DNA from: Streptomyces sp. SID12488
Lineage (GTDB): Bacteria > Actinomycetota > Actinomycetes > Streptomycetales > Streptomycetaceae
Assembly (NCBI RefSeq): GCF_010548275.1
Contig: NZ_JAAGLT010000014.1
Location: 148,490 to 212,489 of the forward strand
DNA: 64,000 nt
Reading direction: 5' to 3'
Numbering within the stretch: position 1 is the stretch's first letter; every line of letters begins with the position of its first letter. The notes under the pieces were generated by a model. That model was not told where the DNA came from, ran no database searches, and saw nothing but the letters and a program-made list of their open reading frames with translations. Positions 15,584 through 23,445 of the stretch are shown one piece after another. The translations under genes were made by a program, and so were the position numbers.

Positions 15584-16621
15584 ATGCGACGACACCTCGT
15601 CCCCGCCGCTCTGCTCCTCCCCCTCGCCGTTCTCGCCTCGGCCTGCCGCGGGAACTCGGCCGCCGACTCCTCCATCGGCTTCGGCAGCGGTACCGACGGC
15701 AAGGGATCCCTGACACTCAACGTCGGTGACCAGAAGGGCGGTTCGGAGGCCGTGCTGCGGGCCGCCGGAGAACTCAAGAACCTTGACTACAAAATCAAGT
15801 GGTCCAGCTTCACCTCCGGCCCACCCCTCCTCGAAGCCGTCAACGCCAAGGCGGTCGACATCGGCAGCGTCGGCAACACCCCGCCGGTCTTCGCGGCCGG
15901 CGCCGGTTCCAGAGTCACCGTGGTGGGCGCCCTGCGCGGCGGATCCCAGGGCGAGGCCATCCTTGTCCCCAAGGACTCGAAGCTGAAGAAGGCCGCCGAC
16001 CTCAAGGGCAAGTCCGTTGCCGTGGCCCAGGGTTCGTCCGCGCACTACCAGTTGATCGCCTCCCTCAAACAGGCCGGGCTCACCCTCGACGACATCAAGG
16101 TCAAGTACCTCCAGCCGGCCGACGCGCTGGCCGCGTACACCAGCGGCAGCGTCGACGCGTGGGTGGTGTGGGACCCGTACACCTCCCAGGTACTCAAGGG
16201 CGGGCAGGGGAGCGTCCTGGCCGACGGCGAGGGCGTGGTCAACGGGCTCAACTTCCAGGTGGCGGCGCCCTCCGCTCTGGGAGACAGCAAGAAGGCGGCT
16301 GCCATCAAGGACTTCGTGGAGCGGCTGCGGCGGGCTCAGGACTGGGTGTACGCACATCCCGGCACATGGGCCAAGGAGTGGGCGAAGGACACCGGGCTGC
16401 CGTACGACGTGGCGCTCGCGTCGGTGAACCGGTCCAACGCGACCCGTGTCCCGGTGGCGATCGACGACGCGCTCGTCGCCTCGGAGCAGAGAATCGCGGA
16501 CACCTTCACCAGCCTCAAACTCATCCCGAACAAGGTCGACTTCGCGAAGTACGTGGACCGGCGCTTCAACGACGACCTGCCCCCGTCCACCACCGCCCCG
16601 CGGCCCAGCAAGGAGTCCTGA
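15584..16621 (+). CDS. ssuA: Sulfonate ABC transporter substrate-binding lipoprotein
   Basis: The 345-residue protein has a lipoprotein signal (MRRHLVPAALLLPLAVLASA then C, lipobox LASAC) and the NMT1/THI5-like SsuA fold: GDQKGGSEAVLRAAGELK, SGPPLLEAVNAKAVDIGSVG, AAGAGSRVTVVGALRGGSQG, LKGKSVAVAQGSSAHYQLIA and SGSVDAWVVWDPY. It binds sulfonates outside the membrane and delivers them to the permease. ATG at 15584 has GGAACGAACGACC upstream. The gene is intact, third in the ssu group, and 73 bases after the ATPase. With permease and monooxygenase both broken it is probably on its way to loss unless it serves another transporter. Confidence 0.9.
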   Translation: MRRHLVPAALLLPLAVLASACRGNSAADSSIGFGSGTDGKGSLTLNVGDQKGGSEAVLRAAGELKNLDYKIKWSSFTSGPPLLEAVNAKAVDIGSVGNTPPVFAAGAGSRVTVVGALRGGSQGEAILVPKDSKLKKAADLKGKSVAVAQGSSAHYQLIASLKQAGLTLDDIKVKYLQPADALAAYTSGSVDAWVVWDPYTSQVLKGGQGSVLADGEGVVNGLNFQVAAPSALGDSKKAAAIKDFVERLRRAQDWVYAHPGTWAKEWAKDTGLPYDVALASVNRSNATRVPVAIDDALVASEQRIADTFTSLKLIPNKVDFAKYVDRRFNDDLPPSTTAPRPSKES

Positions 16622-16629
16622 GCGCGCGA

Positions 16630-17305
16630 CGACCGTCCGTCTCCCCTGGCCCCTGGCTACGGGCGGCGACGGCCGCACCCCCGTGGACCGGCACGCTTAC
16701 GCCTCCAGCACCGTCGGCGCGAACCGCGCTGTCAAGGGCGTAGGACCGCCGAGCAGTTGGGCTTCGAAGACGTGCGGATGCCGACCGGTACCTGGTGCGA
16801 CGACGCATGGCTGACGACCATGGCACTCGCCCAGCACACCGGTCGGCTGAAGTTCCGGTGGCGATCGGGCTCGGTGTGATCTCACCGGCGCCCGCCGCCC
16901 AGATGGCGGCGACCTACCAGCGCGTCACCCGCGGGCGGTTGCTGCTGATCGTCGTCACCGGTGGCGACTCCTCCGAGCAGGGGCGCTTCCGCGACCACCT
17001 CGACCACGACCGGTGGTATGCCCGTACCGACGAGTTCCTGTCCGTCGTACTACAGGCGTGGCGCGGTCAGCTGTACGACTTCGACGGTGTCCACCCCCAG
17101 ATCCAGGACGGGCTGACGGCGCTGCCGCCGGACCCGGTGTCACCACTCTTCTTCGGCGGGGCTTCCCCCGCCGCAGGATCGGTCGGAGGCGAGCTGGTTC
17201 GGCGAGGGCGTCATTCCCGAGCTGACGGCTCACGGGCTGCTGGAGCGCACGCCGAGGGCGACCGGGGGTTCGTCGCCGCTGGTGGCGAGCGGTCACTGTA
17301 CGCGC
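16630..17305 (+). pseudogene. ssuD: FMN-dependent alkanesulfonate monooxygenase, deleted and frameshifted
   Basis: Fragments of SsuD appear in order but in several frames. Near 16747-16850: AEQLGFEDVRMPTGTWCDDA then WLTTMALAQHTGRLKF. From 16890: AAQMAATYQRVTRGRLLLIV, VTGGDSSEQGRFRDHLDHDR, WYARTDEFLSVVLQAWRG and PPDPVSPLFFGG. Then, after a gap where roughly 180 residues are missing, the C-terminal end SWFGEGVIPELTAHGLLERT up to about 17305. The enzyme family releases sulfite from alkanesulfonates using reduced FMN. At least one frameshift, one internal deletion and a degraded N-terminus rule out activity. Confidence 0.78.
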
Positions 17306-17353
17306 GACGACCGTCGCGGGAAGATCCTCGCCCCTCCCCCGGTTAGTAGAAGC

Positions 17354-18451
17354 GTGAACGATACCGGGACACGCGATGGCGTACGAGAAGTCGATGTCGT
17401 CGTCATAGGCGCCGGCCAGGCCGGTCTGGCCGGCGCCTATCACCTGCAGCGCACCGGCTTCGTGCCGGAGCGCGACTTCGTCGTGCTCGATCACGCCCCG
17501 CACCCCGGTGGTGCCTGGCAGTTCCGCTGGCCGACGCTCACGTACGGCAAGGTCCACGGGATGCACGCGCTGCCCGGCATGGAGCTCACGAACGCCGATC
17601 CTGCACGGCCGTCCGCCGAGGTCATCGGCAAGTACTTCGACACGTACGAGCGCACGTTCGACCTGAGGGTGCGCCGTCCGGTGGAGGTGCGGGCGGTGCG
17701 CGAGGGCGACGGAGACGGGCGGCTGCTCGTCGAGACCTCGGACGGTGACTGGTCCGCGCGGGCGCTGATCAACGCCACCGGTACCTGGGACCGGCCGTTC
17801 TGGCCGCGCTATCCGGGCCAGGAGACCTTCCGGGGGCGGCAGTTGCACACCGCTCAGTACCCCGGGCCCGAGGAGTTCGCCGGGCAGCGGGTGGTCGTGG
17901 TGGGCGGGGGCGCGTCCGGTACCCAGCATCTGATGGAGATCGCTCCGTACGCCGCCGGAACCACGTGGGTGACCCGGCGACCGCCGGTCTTCCGCGAGGG
18001 GCCCTTCACCGAGGAGTTCGGGCGGGAGGCCGTCGCCCTCGTCGAGGAGCGGGTACGCCAGGGGCTGCCGCCGAAGAGTGTCGTCTCGGTCACCGGCCTG
18101 CCCCTCAACGACGCGATCCGGCAGGCACTGGCCGACGGAGTCCTCGACCCGCGGCCCATGTTCGACCGGATCACCCCGGACGGGGTCGAGTGGGCCGACG
18201 GCGAGCGCGTCGACGCAGAGGTGATCCTCTGGGCGACCGGATTCCGGGCCGCGATCGACCATCTCGCGCCCCTCAGGCTGCGCGAGCCCGGCGGCGGCAT
18301 CCGCGTCGAGGGGACGCGCGCGGTCGCCGATCCGCGCGTCCATCTGGTCGGCTATGGACCCTCCGCGAGCACGATCGGCGCCAACCGGGCCGGGCGGGCG
18401 GCCGTACGGGACATCAGGCGGCTGCTCGACCAGGAACCGGCCGCTGTCTGA
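17354..18451 (+). CDS. Flavin-containing monooxygenase-like NAD(P)-binding protein
   Basis: The 365-residue protein has an N-terminal FAD Rossmann motif VIGAGQAGLAGAYHLQ (about residues 16-31). The FMO fingerprint FRGRQLHTAQYP is followed directly by the second, NADPH-binding motif VVVVGGGASGTQHL. Near the end are LWATGFRAAIDHL and VGYGPSASTIGANRAGR. The family oxygenates soft nucleophiles (N or S) or carries out Baeyer-Villiger reactions. The GTG at 17354 has only a weak ribosome site. It follows the broken sulfonate monooxygenase on the same strand; a functional link with sulfur metabolism is possible but not shown. Homologues in Streptomyces often sit alone. Substrate unknown. Confidence 0.85.
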   Translation: MNDTGTRDGVREVDVVVIGAGQAGLAGAYHLQRTGFVPERDFVVLDHAPHPGGAWQFRWPTLTYGKVHGMHALPGMELTNADPARPSAEVIGKYFDTYERTFDLRVRRPVEVRAVREGDGDGRLLVETSDGDWSARALINATGTWDRPFWPRYPGQETFRGRQLHTAQYPGPEEFAGQRVVVVGGGASGTQHLMEIAPYAAGTTWVTRRPPVFREGPFTEEFGREAVALVEERVRQGLPPKSVVSVTGLPLNDAIRQALADGVLDPRPMFDRITPDGVEWADGERVDAEVILWATGFRAAIDHLAPLRLREPGGGIRVEGTRAVADPRVHLVGYGPSASTIGANRAGRAAVRDIRRLLDQEPAAV

Positions 18452-18480
18452 CGTCCCGTAGGGCCGCGTGGCCCGTCAGG

Positions 18481-19377
18481 TCACTTGACGGGCTGCCCGC
18501 TCTGCCGCCCCTGAGCCGGGCTCTGCTGGTCCTTCGCGTTCTTCTGGTTTTTCTGGTTCTTCTGGTTCTGGTTGAACTCGGCGACGTTGCGCTGATGTTC
18601 GGCGTAGTCCGCCGTGAAGCGTGTGTCGCCGGGCTTCACCGTGACGAAGTACAACCAGTCACCCGGGGTCGGGTTGATGGCGGCGCGCATCGCCTCCTCG
18701 CCGGGGTTGGCGATCGGCGTGGGCGGCAGGCCCATGCGCTGGTAGGAGTTGTACGGGCTGTTCAGACGGGTGTCGTCGGTCGTCGTCTTCAGCGTGGACC
18801 TGTTCAGCGCGTAGTTGATGGTCGAGTCCATCTGCAGCGGCATCCCGCGTTCGAGCCGGTTGAAGACGACCCGGGCCACCTTCCCCATGTCCTGCTTGCC
18901 GGCGGCCTCGGCCTGGACGATGCTCGCGATGGTGACGGCCTGGTAGACGTTCATGGCGTTGCGCTGCGCCCCGGCGGTGACCGGTGGACCGCCGAACTTC
19001 TGGTTGGCGGTGTCGACCATGAACGACAGCAGGGATTCCGGGGTGGCCTTCTCCTTCAGCGGATAGGTCGCCGGGAAGAGATAGCCCTCGGGGTTGCCCT
19101 CGGCGTCGGCGGGGAGTTTCAGCCGGGCCTTGCCGAGCGACTTCTTCGTGCTCCCGGCCGGCAGGGCGAGGGCCTTGTCGACCGCTTCGTACACCTGGAT
19201 GGAGCGCCAGCCCTCCAGGATCAGGAGGGAGGTCGGCCGGGGGTCCCCTTCGCTGTCGACGCTCAGCAGCGGCACCGCCACGGCGGTGGCCGCGACAACC
19301 GCACCGGTCGCGATGAGGACGGCCCGGCCACGGCGCGTCAGGCGAATCGTTCTCCGTGACGGAGTGTTCATCTGCAT
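18481..19377 (-). CDS. Endolytic transglycosylase MltG-like (YceG domain) protein
   Basis: The 298-residue protein starts with a basic cytoplasmic end and one membrane helix (about residues 19-40). A YceG-type domain follows: PEGYLFPATYPLKEKATPES, YQAVTIASIVQAEAAGKQ, ARVVFNRLERGMPLQMDSTI, SPYNSYQRMGLPPTPIANPG and WLYFVTVKPGDTRFT. The family cleaves nascent glycan strands and sets strand ends during wall synthesis; the conserved Glu lies in SIVQAEA. The C-terminus is a Gln/Asn/Lys-rich tail with NQ-K repeats. It is shorter than the housekeeping MltG (no LysM-like N-terminal extension) and stands alone, so it is probably a second paralogue. Minus strand, convergent with the monooxygenase. Confidence 0.83.
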   Translation of the reverse strand: MQMNTPSRRTIRLTRRGRAVLIATGAVVAATAVAVPLLSVDSEGDPRPTSLLILEGWRSIQVYEAVDKALALPAGSTKKSLGKARLKLPADAEGNPEGYLFPATYPLKEKATPESLLSFMVDTANQKFGGPPVTAGAQRNAMNVYQAVTIASIVQAEAAGKQDMGKVARVVFNRLERGMPLQMDSTINYALNRSTLKTTTDDTRLNSPYNSYQRMGLPPTPIANPGEEAMRAAINPTPGDWLYFVTVKPGDTRFTADYAEHQRNVAEFNQNQKNQKNQKNAKDQQSPAQGRQSGQPVK

Positions 19378-19442
19378 GCGGGCACGGTAACCTGCAAAAC
19401 CTCACAAACCCGACATATTTTCATCTTGTCCGACCGCATATG

Positions 19443-21245
19443 TCACCCGGTCGGCTCCAGCTGGGCATCCCTGCGCACAAGGGCCGCGTACCGCCCGTCC
19501 TTCCGCAGCAGTTCCTCGTGGGTACCCCGTTCGACCGCGCGTCCGGAGTCCAGGACCACGATCTGGTCGGCGCCCCGGACGGTGGACAGCCGGTGAGCGA
19601 TGGTGAGCGTGGTGCGGTTGGCCGACAGGGCGTCGATGGCTTCCTGGACGGCGTGTTCGGTGCGCGTGTCCAGGGCGCTGGTCGCTTCGTCCAGGATGAG
19701 GACCGGCGGGTCGCGCAGAATCGTACGGGCGATGGCGAGTCGCTGTTTCTCGCCGCCGGAGAAGCGGTGGCCACGCTCGCCGACGACCGTGTCGTACCCG
19801 TCGGCCAGGGACGAGATGTGGTCGTGGATCTGGGCCGCCCGCGCCGCAGCGTGCAGTTCCTCGTCGGTGGCGTCCGGTTTGGCGAAGCGCAGGTTGTCGG
19901 CGACCGTGGCGTGGAAGAGGTACGTCTCCTGGGAGACGACGCCGACCGCACGGGCGAGCGTGTCGAAGTCGAGGTTGCGGACGTCGACGCCGTCGATGGT
20001 GACCCGGCCGCCCGTCACGTCGTACAGGCGGGGCACGAGGTGGCCCAGCGTGGACTTGCCGGCGCCGGTGGGGCCGACGATCGCCAGGCTGCCGCCCGCC
20101 GGGACGGTGATGTCGACGCCGTCGAGGATCGGGCGGCTCTTGTCGTCGTAGCGGAACTCGACGTCCTCCAGCCGGACTTCACCCTTGATTGTGTCGAGGT
20201 GGACCGGGTTCTCCGGCTCGGTGATGTCGATGGGCAGGTCGAGATACTCGAAGATGCGCTGGAAGAGCGCGAGCGAGGCCTGGATCTGGACGCCGGTGCT
20301 CAGCAGGCTGACGGCAGGCCGGAACAGTCCCTGCTGGAGCGAGACGAAGGCGACGAGTGTGCCGATCGAGACGGTCGGGCCGCCGAACTGGAAGGCGAGA
20401 CCCGCAGCCCAGTAGATGACGGCGGGCATGGCGGACATGACGATGCCGATGACGGCCATCCGCCAGCGGCCGGCCATGCTGGCGCGCACTTCGAGGTCGA
20501 CCAGGCTTTCGGACTCCGCGGCGAAGGACTGCGTGAGCGAATCGGAGCGGCCCATCGTGCGGCCGAGCAGGATGCCGCTGACCGACAGCGACTCGGTGAC
20601 CGTGGCGGCCATCGCGGCCATCTGCTTCTGTCGCTGAGTGGTGATCCGCTTGCGTTCGTTTCCGACACGGCGGCTGATCCAGACGAACACAGGCAGCAGG
20701 AGCAGCGAGACGACGGTCAGGCGCCAGTCGAGGGCTACCATCGCGACGATCGTGGCGACGACGCTGGTGAAGTTGGAGACCAGGGAGGTCGCGGTGGAGG
20801 TGACGGTGGCCTGCATACCGCCGATGTCGTTGGCGATGCGCGACTGGACCTCACCCGTGCGGGTACGGGTGAAGAAAGCGAGCGACATGTTCTGCAGCCG
20901 GCCGTATACGGCGGTACGCAGGTCGTGCATGACGCGCTGGCCGACGGTCGTGGAGATGAGCGTCTGCAGCACACCGAGGACGCCGCCGAGGACCGCGCTG
21001 ACGATCATGCCGAGGGCGAGCAGGCTGAGCAGTCCGGTGCGGCCCTCGGGGATCGCGACGTCGAGGATCTCCTTCAGGAGGAAGGGCGTCGCGACCGAGA
21101 CGAGGGACGCCGCGGCGACGAGCAGGCCGACGACGGCGAGCCGACCGCGGTAGGGGCGGAAGAGTTTCAGGATGCGGCGGACCTGGCGCGGCTGGTCCGC
21201 CGAGTCGGCGGACGGGGTCCAGGCGGGTTGGCGGTCGGGTTTCAT
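19443..21245 (-). CDS. ABC exporter, membrane plus ATPase domains in one chain
   Basis: The 600-residue half-transporter has six membrane helices (about residues 35-310) and an ATPase domain (about 345-590). The ATPase shows Walker A VGPTGAGKSTLGHLV, signature FSGGEKQRLAIARTI, Walker B PVLILDEATSALD and H-loop LTIAHRLST; all are intact, so it can act as a homodimer of the MsbA/LmrA type. ATG at 21245 with AAGGAG five bases upstream is the start; a frame up to 21293 has none. It is divergent from a MarR gene over a 93-base intergenic region with an inverted repeat. That suggests drug- or stress-inducible efflux controlled by the MarR protein. Confidence 0.9.
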   Translation of the reverse strand: MKPDRQPAWTPSADSADQPRQVRRILKLFRPYRGRLAVVGLLVAAASLVSVATPFLLKEILDVAIPEGRTGLLSLLALGMIVSAVLGGVLGVLQTLISTTVGQRVMHDLRTAVYGRLQNMSLAFFTRTRTGEVQSRIANDIGGMQATVTSTATSLVSNFTSVVATIVAMVALDWRLTVVSLLLLPVFVWISRRVGNERKRITTQRQKQMAAMAATVTESLSVSGILLGRTMGRSDSLTQSFAAESESLVDLEVRASMAGRWRMAVIGIVMSAMPAVIYWAAGLAFQFGGPTVSIGTLVAFVSLQQGLFRPAVSLLSTGVQIQASLALFQRIFEYLDLPIDITEPENPVHLDTIKGEVRLEDVEFRYDDKSRPILDGVDITVPAGGSLAIVGPTGAGKSTLGHLVPRLYDVTGGRVTIDGVDVRNLDFDTLARAVGVVSQETYLFHATVADNLRFAKPDATDEELHAAARAAQIHDHISSLADGYDTVVGERGHRFSGGEKQRLAIARTILRDPPVLILDEATSALDTRTEHAVQEAIDALSANRTTLTIAHRLSTVRGADQIVVLDSGRAVERGTHEELLRKDGRYAALVRRDAQLEPTG

Positions 21246-21289
21246 GGGCTCCTTCGGGAGACTCGCTGTGACGACTTGCGGAGCATAGC

Positions 21290-21314
21290 TCATTGTTACC
21301 TATACTCACAATGA
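21290..21314. promoter_or_regulatory. Inverted repeat in the MarR / ABC exporter divergent promoter
   Basis: TCATTGT and ACAATGA are exact inverted copies with 11 bases between, lying in the short A/T-rich promoter region between two divergent starts (21245 and 21339). Size, symmetry and position fit a MarR-family operator blocking both promoters. The spacer TACCTATACTC contains a plausible -10 element. Confidence 0.65.
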
Positions 21315-21338
21315 ATCGCATCCTGATATTGTTCCCGT

Positions 21339-21809
21339 ATGAGTTCCCCCGACGCCGACGGTCCGCTCGCCGACCAGTTGCTGAGTCTGACCCGCCGTCT
21401 GCACCGCAGCCACAAACATCAGCTGGAAGAGCGCGGAGTCGGCATCACCCCGGCCCAGTCCCGGCTGCTGCGCACCCTTTCGCACCACCTCCAGCACCAC
21501 GGTTCCCCACCGCGGATGACCGATCTGGCGGAGCGACTGGAGGTCGTACCCCGGGCGGTGACGACGCTGGTGGACGCGCTGGAGGCGAGCGGCAAGGTGC
21601 GCCGGGTGCCAGACCCCGACAACCGCCGGGTCATCCGGATCGAACTCACGGACGACGGACGCAAGGCGCTGAGCGAGCTGCGCGGAGCGCGCAGGGCGGC
21701 GGCGGAGGAGATTCTCGCGCCGCTGACGGACTTGGAGCGCAATGTACTGGGCGGGCTGCTGGACACGCTGATGGACGGGGGCGGGGCGCCGCCCGAGGGA
21801 CGCTGCTGA
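21339..21809 (+). CDS. MarR-family transcriptional regulator
   Basis: The 156-residue protein has the winged-HTH core RMTDLAERLEVVPRAVTTLVDALEASG (about residues 59-85) and wing VRRVPDPDNRRVIRIELTDDGRKAL (about 88-112), flanked by dimerisation helices. MarR proteins repress efflux genes until a ligand binds. It is divergent from the ABC exporter, with an inverted repeat between them. The coding region ends just before a strong bidirectional hairpin. Confidence 0.92.
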   Translation: MSSPDADGPLADQLLSLTRRLHRSHKHQLEERGVGITPAQSRLLRTLSHHLQHHGSPPRMTDLAERLEVVPRAVTTLVDALEASGKVRRVPDPDNRRVIRIELTDDGRKALSELRGARRAAAEEILAPLTDLERNVLGGLLDTLMDGGGAPPEGRC

Positions 21810-21835
21810 ACCGGAGCGACACTGGTCCTTGCAGA

Positions 21836-21892
21836 CGAACGGGCCGTGGGTTCGCCTCCAGCAGTCCTGCAGGCGAACCCACGGCCCGTTCG
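21836..21892. terminator. Bidirectional terminator hairpin between marR-type gene and dctA
   Basis: Two 22-base arms, exact inverted copies (21836-21857 and 21871-21892), are separated by a 13-base loop. The stem is very stable and lies between the ends of two convergent genes (21809 and 21920). There is no T-rich tract, which is usual for Streptomyces terminators. Confidence 0.85.
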
Positions 21893-21919
21893 AATTTCGA
21901 ATATCACAGTTGCCGCAGG

Positions 21920-23305
21920 TCAGCTCGCGGGTTCCTTGGCTGCGGCCACCTGGGCCGGAACCGCCGCCTCCACGGGTTCCTTCGCGTCGGCCGAGTCGTC
22001 CTCCTCCGAGATCACGATCTCCCGGTCCAGCACCTTCTTCGCGCGCTCCAGGTCCAGGGCGCCCTCCCAGCGGGAGACCGCGAAGACGGCGACGCAGTTG
22101 CCGAGCAGGTTCGTGACGACGCGCATCGAGTCCATGATGCGGTCGACACCGAGCAGCAGGGCGACGGCCCCTGCCGGGATGGCCCCGAGCGAGGAAGCGG
22201 TCGCGGACAGGGCGAGGAAGGCCGAACCGGGGATGCCGGCCATGCCCTTGCTGGTGAGCATGAGCACCAGGACCACGGTGATCTGCTGGCCGAGGCTGAG
22301 GTCCACGCCCACGGCCTGGGCGATGAACAGGGTACCGATGGAGAGATAGAGGGACGCACCGTCGAGGTTGAAGGAGTACCCCGTGGGCAGCACCAGACCC
22401 ACGGCGTCGTCGCGGGCGCCGGCCTTGCGCAGCTTCAGCATCACGCGCGGCATCACGGACTCGGTGGAGGCGGTGCCTAGCGCGAGGAGCATCTCCTCGC
22501 GGATGTAGCGGAGGAACTTCCAGAGGCTGAGCCCGGTGACCATCTTGAGAGCGACGCCGAGCAGCGCGACGAAGAGCGCGGCAGCCGCGTAGCAGAGGAT
22601 GATCAGTTTGGCGTACGTCTCGATAACACCGAGTCCGTACTGGCCGATCAGGACCGCCATCGCGCCGAACACTGCGATCGGGGCGAGTCGCATGATGAAG
22701 CCGACGACCGCGAAGATGATCTCCTGGGCCTGCTCGATGGCGGGCAGCACCTTCGGCACCCTGGTGTGGCCGAGGTGGAGCAGCGCGGCGCCCACCAGGC
22801 AGGCCAGGATCAGCACCTGGAGGAGTTCGTTCTCGGCGAAGGCGCCGACGAAACTGGTGGGAATCGCGTTGACGACGAACTCGGTCGTCGAGGGCAGCGA
22901 GCCGCCGCCCGTCTTCGCGTCGATCGCCGAGGTGTCGAGCGTGGACGGGTCGACGTTCATGCCCGAGCCGGGCTGCACGATGTTGGCGGCGAGGAGCCCG
23001 ATGACCAGGGCGAGCGTGCTCGCCACCTCGAACCAGATCAGGGCTTTGAGCCCGATCCGGCCGAACGCCTTGAGATCTCCGGCTTTGGCGATGCCGACGA
23101 CGACCACGCAGAACACGAGCGGCGAGATGATCGTCTTGATGAGCCGGGTGAAACCGTCGCCGAGCGGCTTGAGATCCGTGGCCACGTCGGGCCACAGCTT
23201 GCCGACAACGATGCCGAGCACAAGCGCGACGGCAACCTGCGCGAACAGTGAGGTACGCAGTATGCGTGCGACGCGTCGCGGCAGGGACGGTACGGACTGC
23301 GGCAC
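21920..23305 (-). CDS. dctA: C4-dicarboxylate / proton (sodium) symporter
   Basis: The ~461-residue protein of the SLC1/DAACS family has helices throughout. It contains LGIVVGKLWPDVATDLKPLG, FTRLIKTIISPLVFCVVVVG, ALGTASTESVMPRVM (first re-entrant tip), FNLDGASLYLSIGTLFIAQA and SKGMAGIPGSAFLALSAT, all hallmarks of DctA. It imports succinate, fumarate and malate. The GTG at 23305 sits seven bases after GGAGG; another GTG six bases earlier abuts the ribosome site and is less likely. The C-terminal tail is acidic and Ala/Glu-rich. It converges with the MarR gene; no two-component regulator is adjacent. Confidence 0.92.
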   Translation of the reverse strand: MPQSVPSLPRRVARILRTSLFAQVAVALVLGIVVGKLWPDVATDLKPLGDGFTRLIKTIISPLVFCVVVVGIAKAGDLKAFGRIGLKALIWFEVASTLALVIGLLAANIVQPGSGMNVDPSTLDTSAIDAKTGGGSLPSTTEFVVNAIPTSFVGAFAENELLQVLILACLVGAALLHLGHTRVPKVLPAIEQAQEIIFAVVGFIMRLAPIAVFGAMAVLIGQYGLGVIETYAKLIILCYAAAALFVALLGVALKMVTGLSLWKFLRYIREEMLLALGTASTESVMPRVMLKLRKAGARDDAVGLVLPTGYSFNLDGASLYLSIGTLFIAQAVGVDLSLGQQITVVLVLMLTSKGMAGIPGSAFLALSATASSLGAIPAGAVALLLGVDRIMDSMRVVTNLLGNCVAVFAVSRWEGALDLERAKKVLDREIVISEEDDSADAKEPVEAAVPAQVAAAKEPAS

Positions 23306-23445
23306 GAGCACTCCTCCAGGAAGTTTCTGAGATGCGGAAAAGTGATTCCGCGTCGCACACTATTGAGGAGTCATGGATCCCGTCTGCAACCCCCGCATTT
23401 CAGCGGTGTAAATCATCGGCCGTCCCCACCGCGAGCACAGCCCTC

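Noticed and set aside
21836..21892. Short transposon or MITE with terminal inverted repeats
   Set aside because: Arms of 22 bases with a 13-base loop lie between convergent stops, and no target duplication is seen. A terminator explains it.
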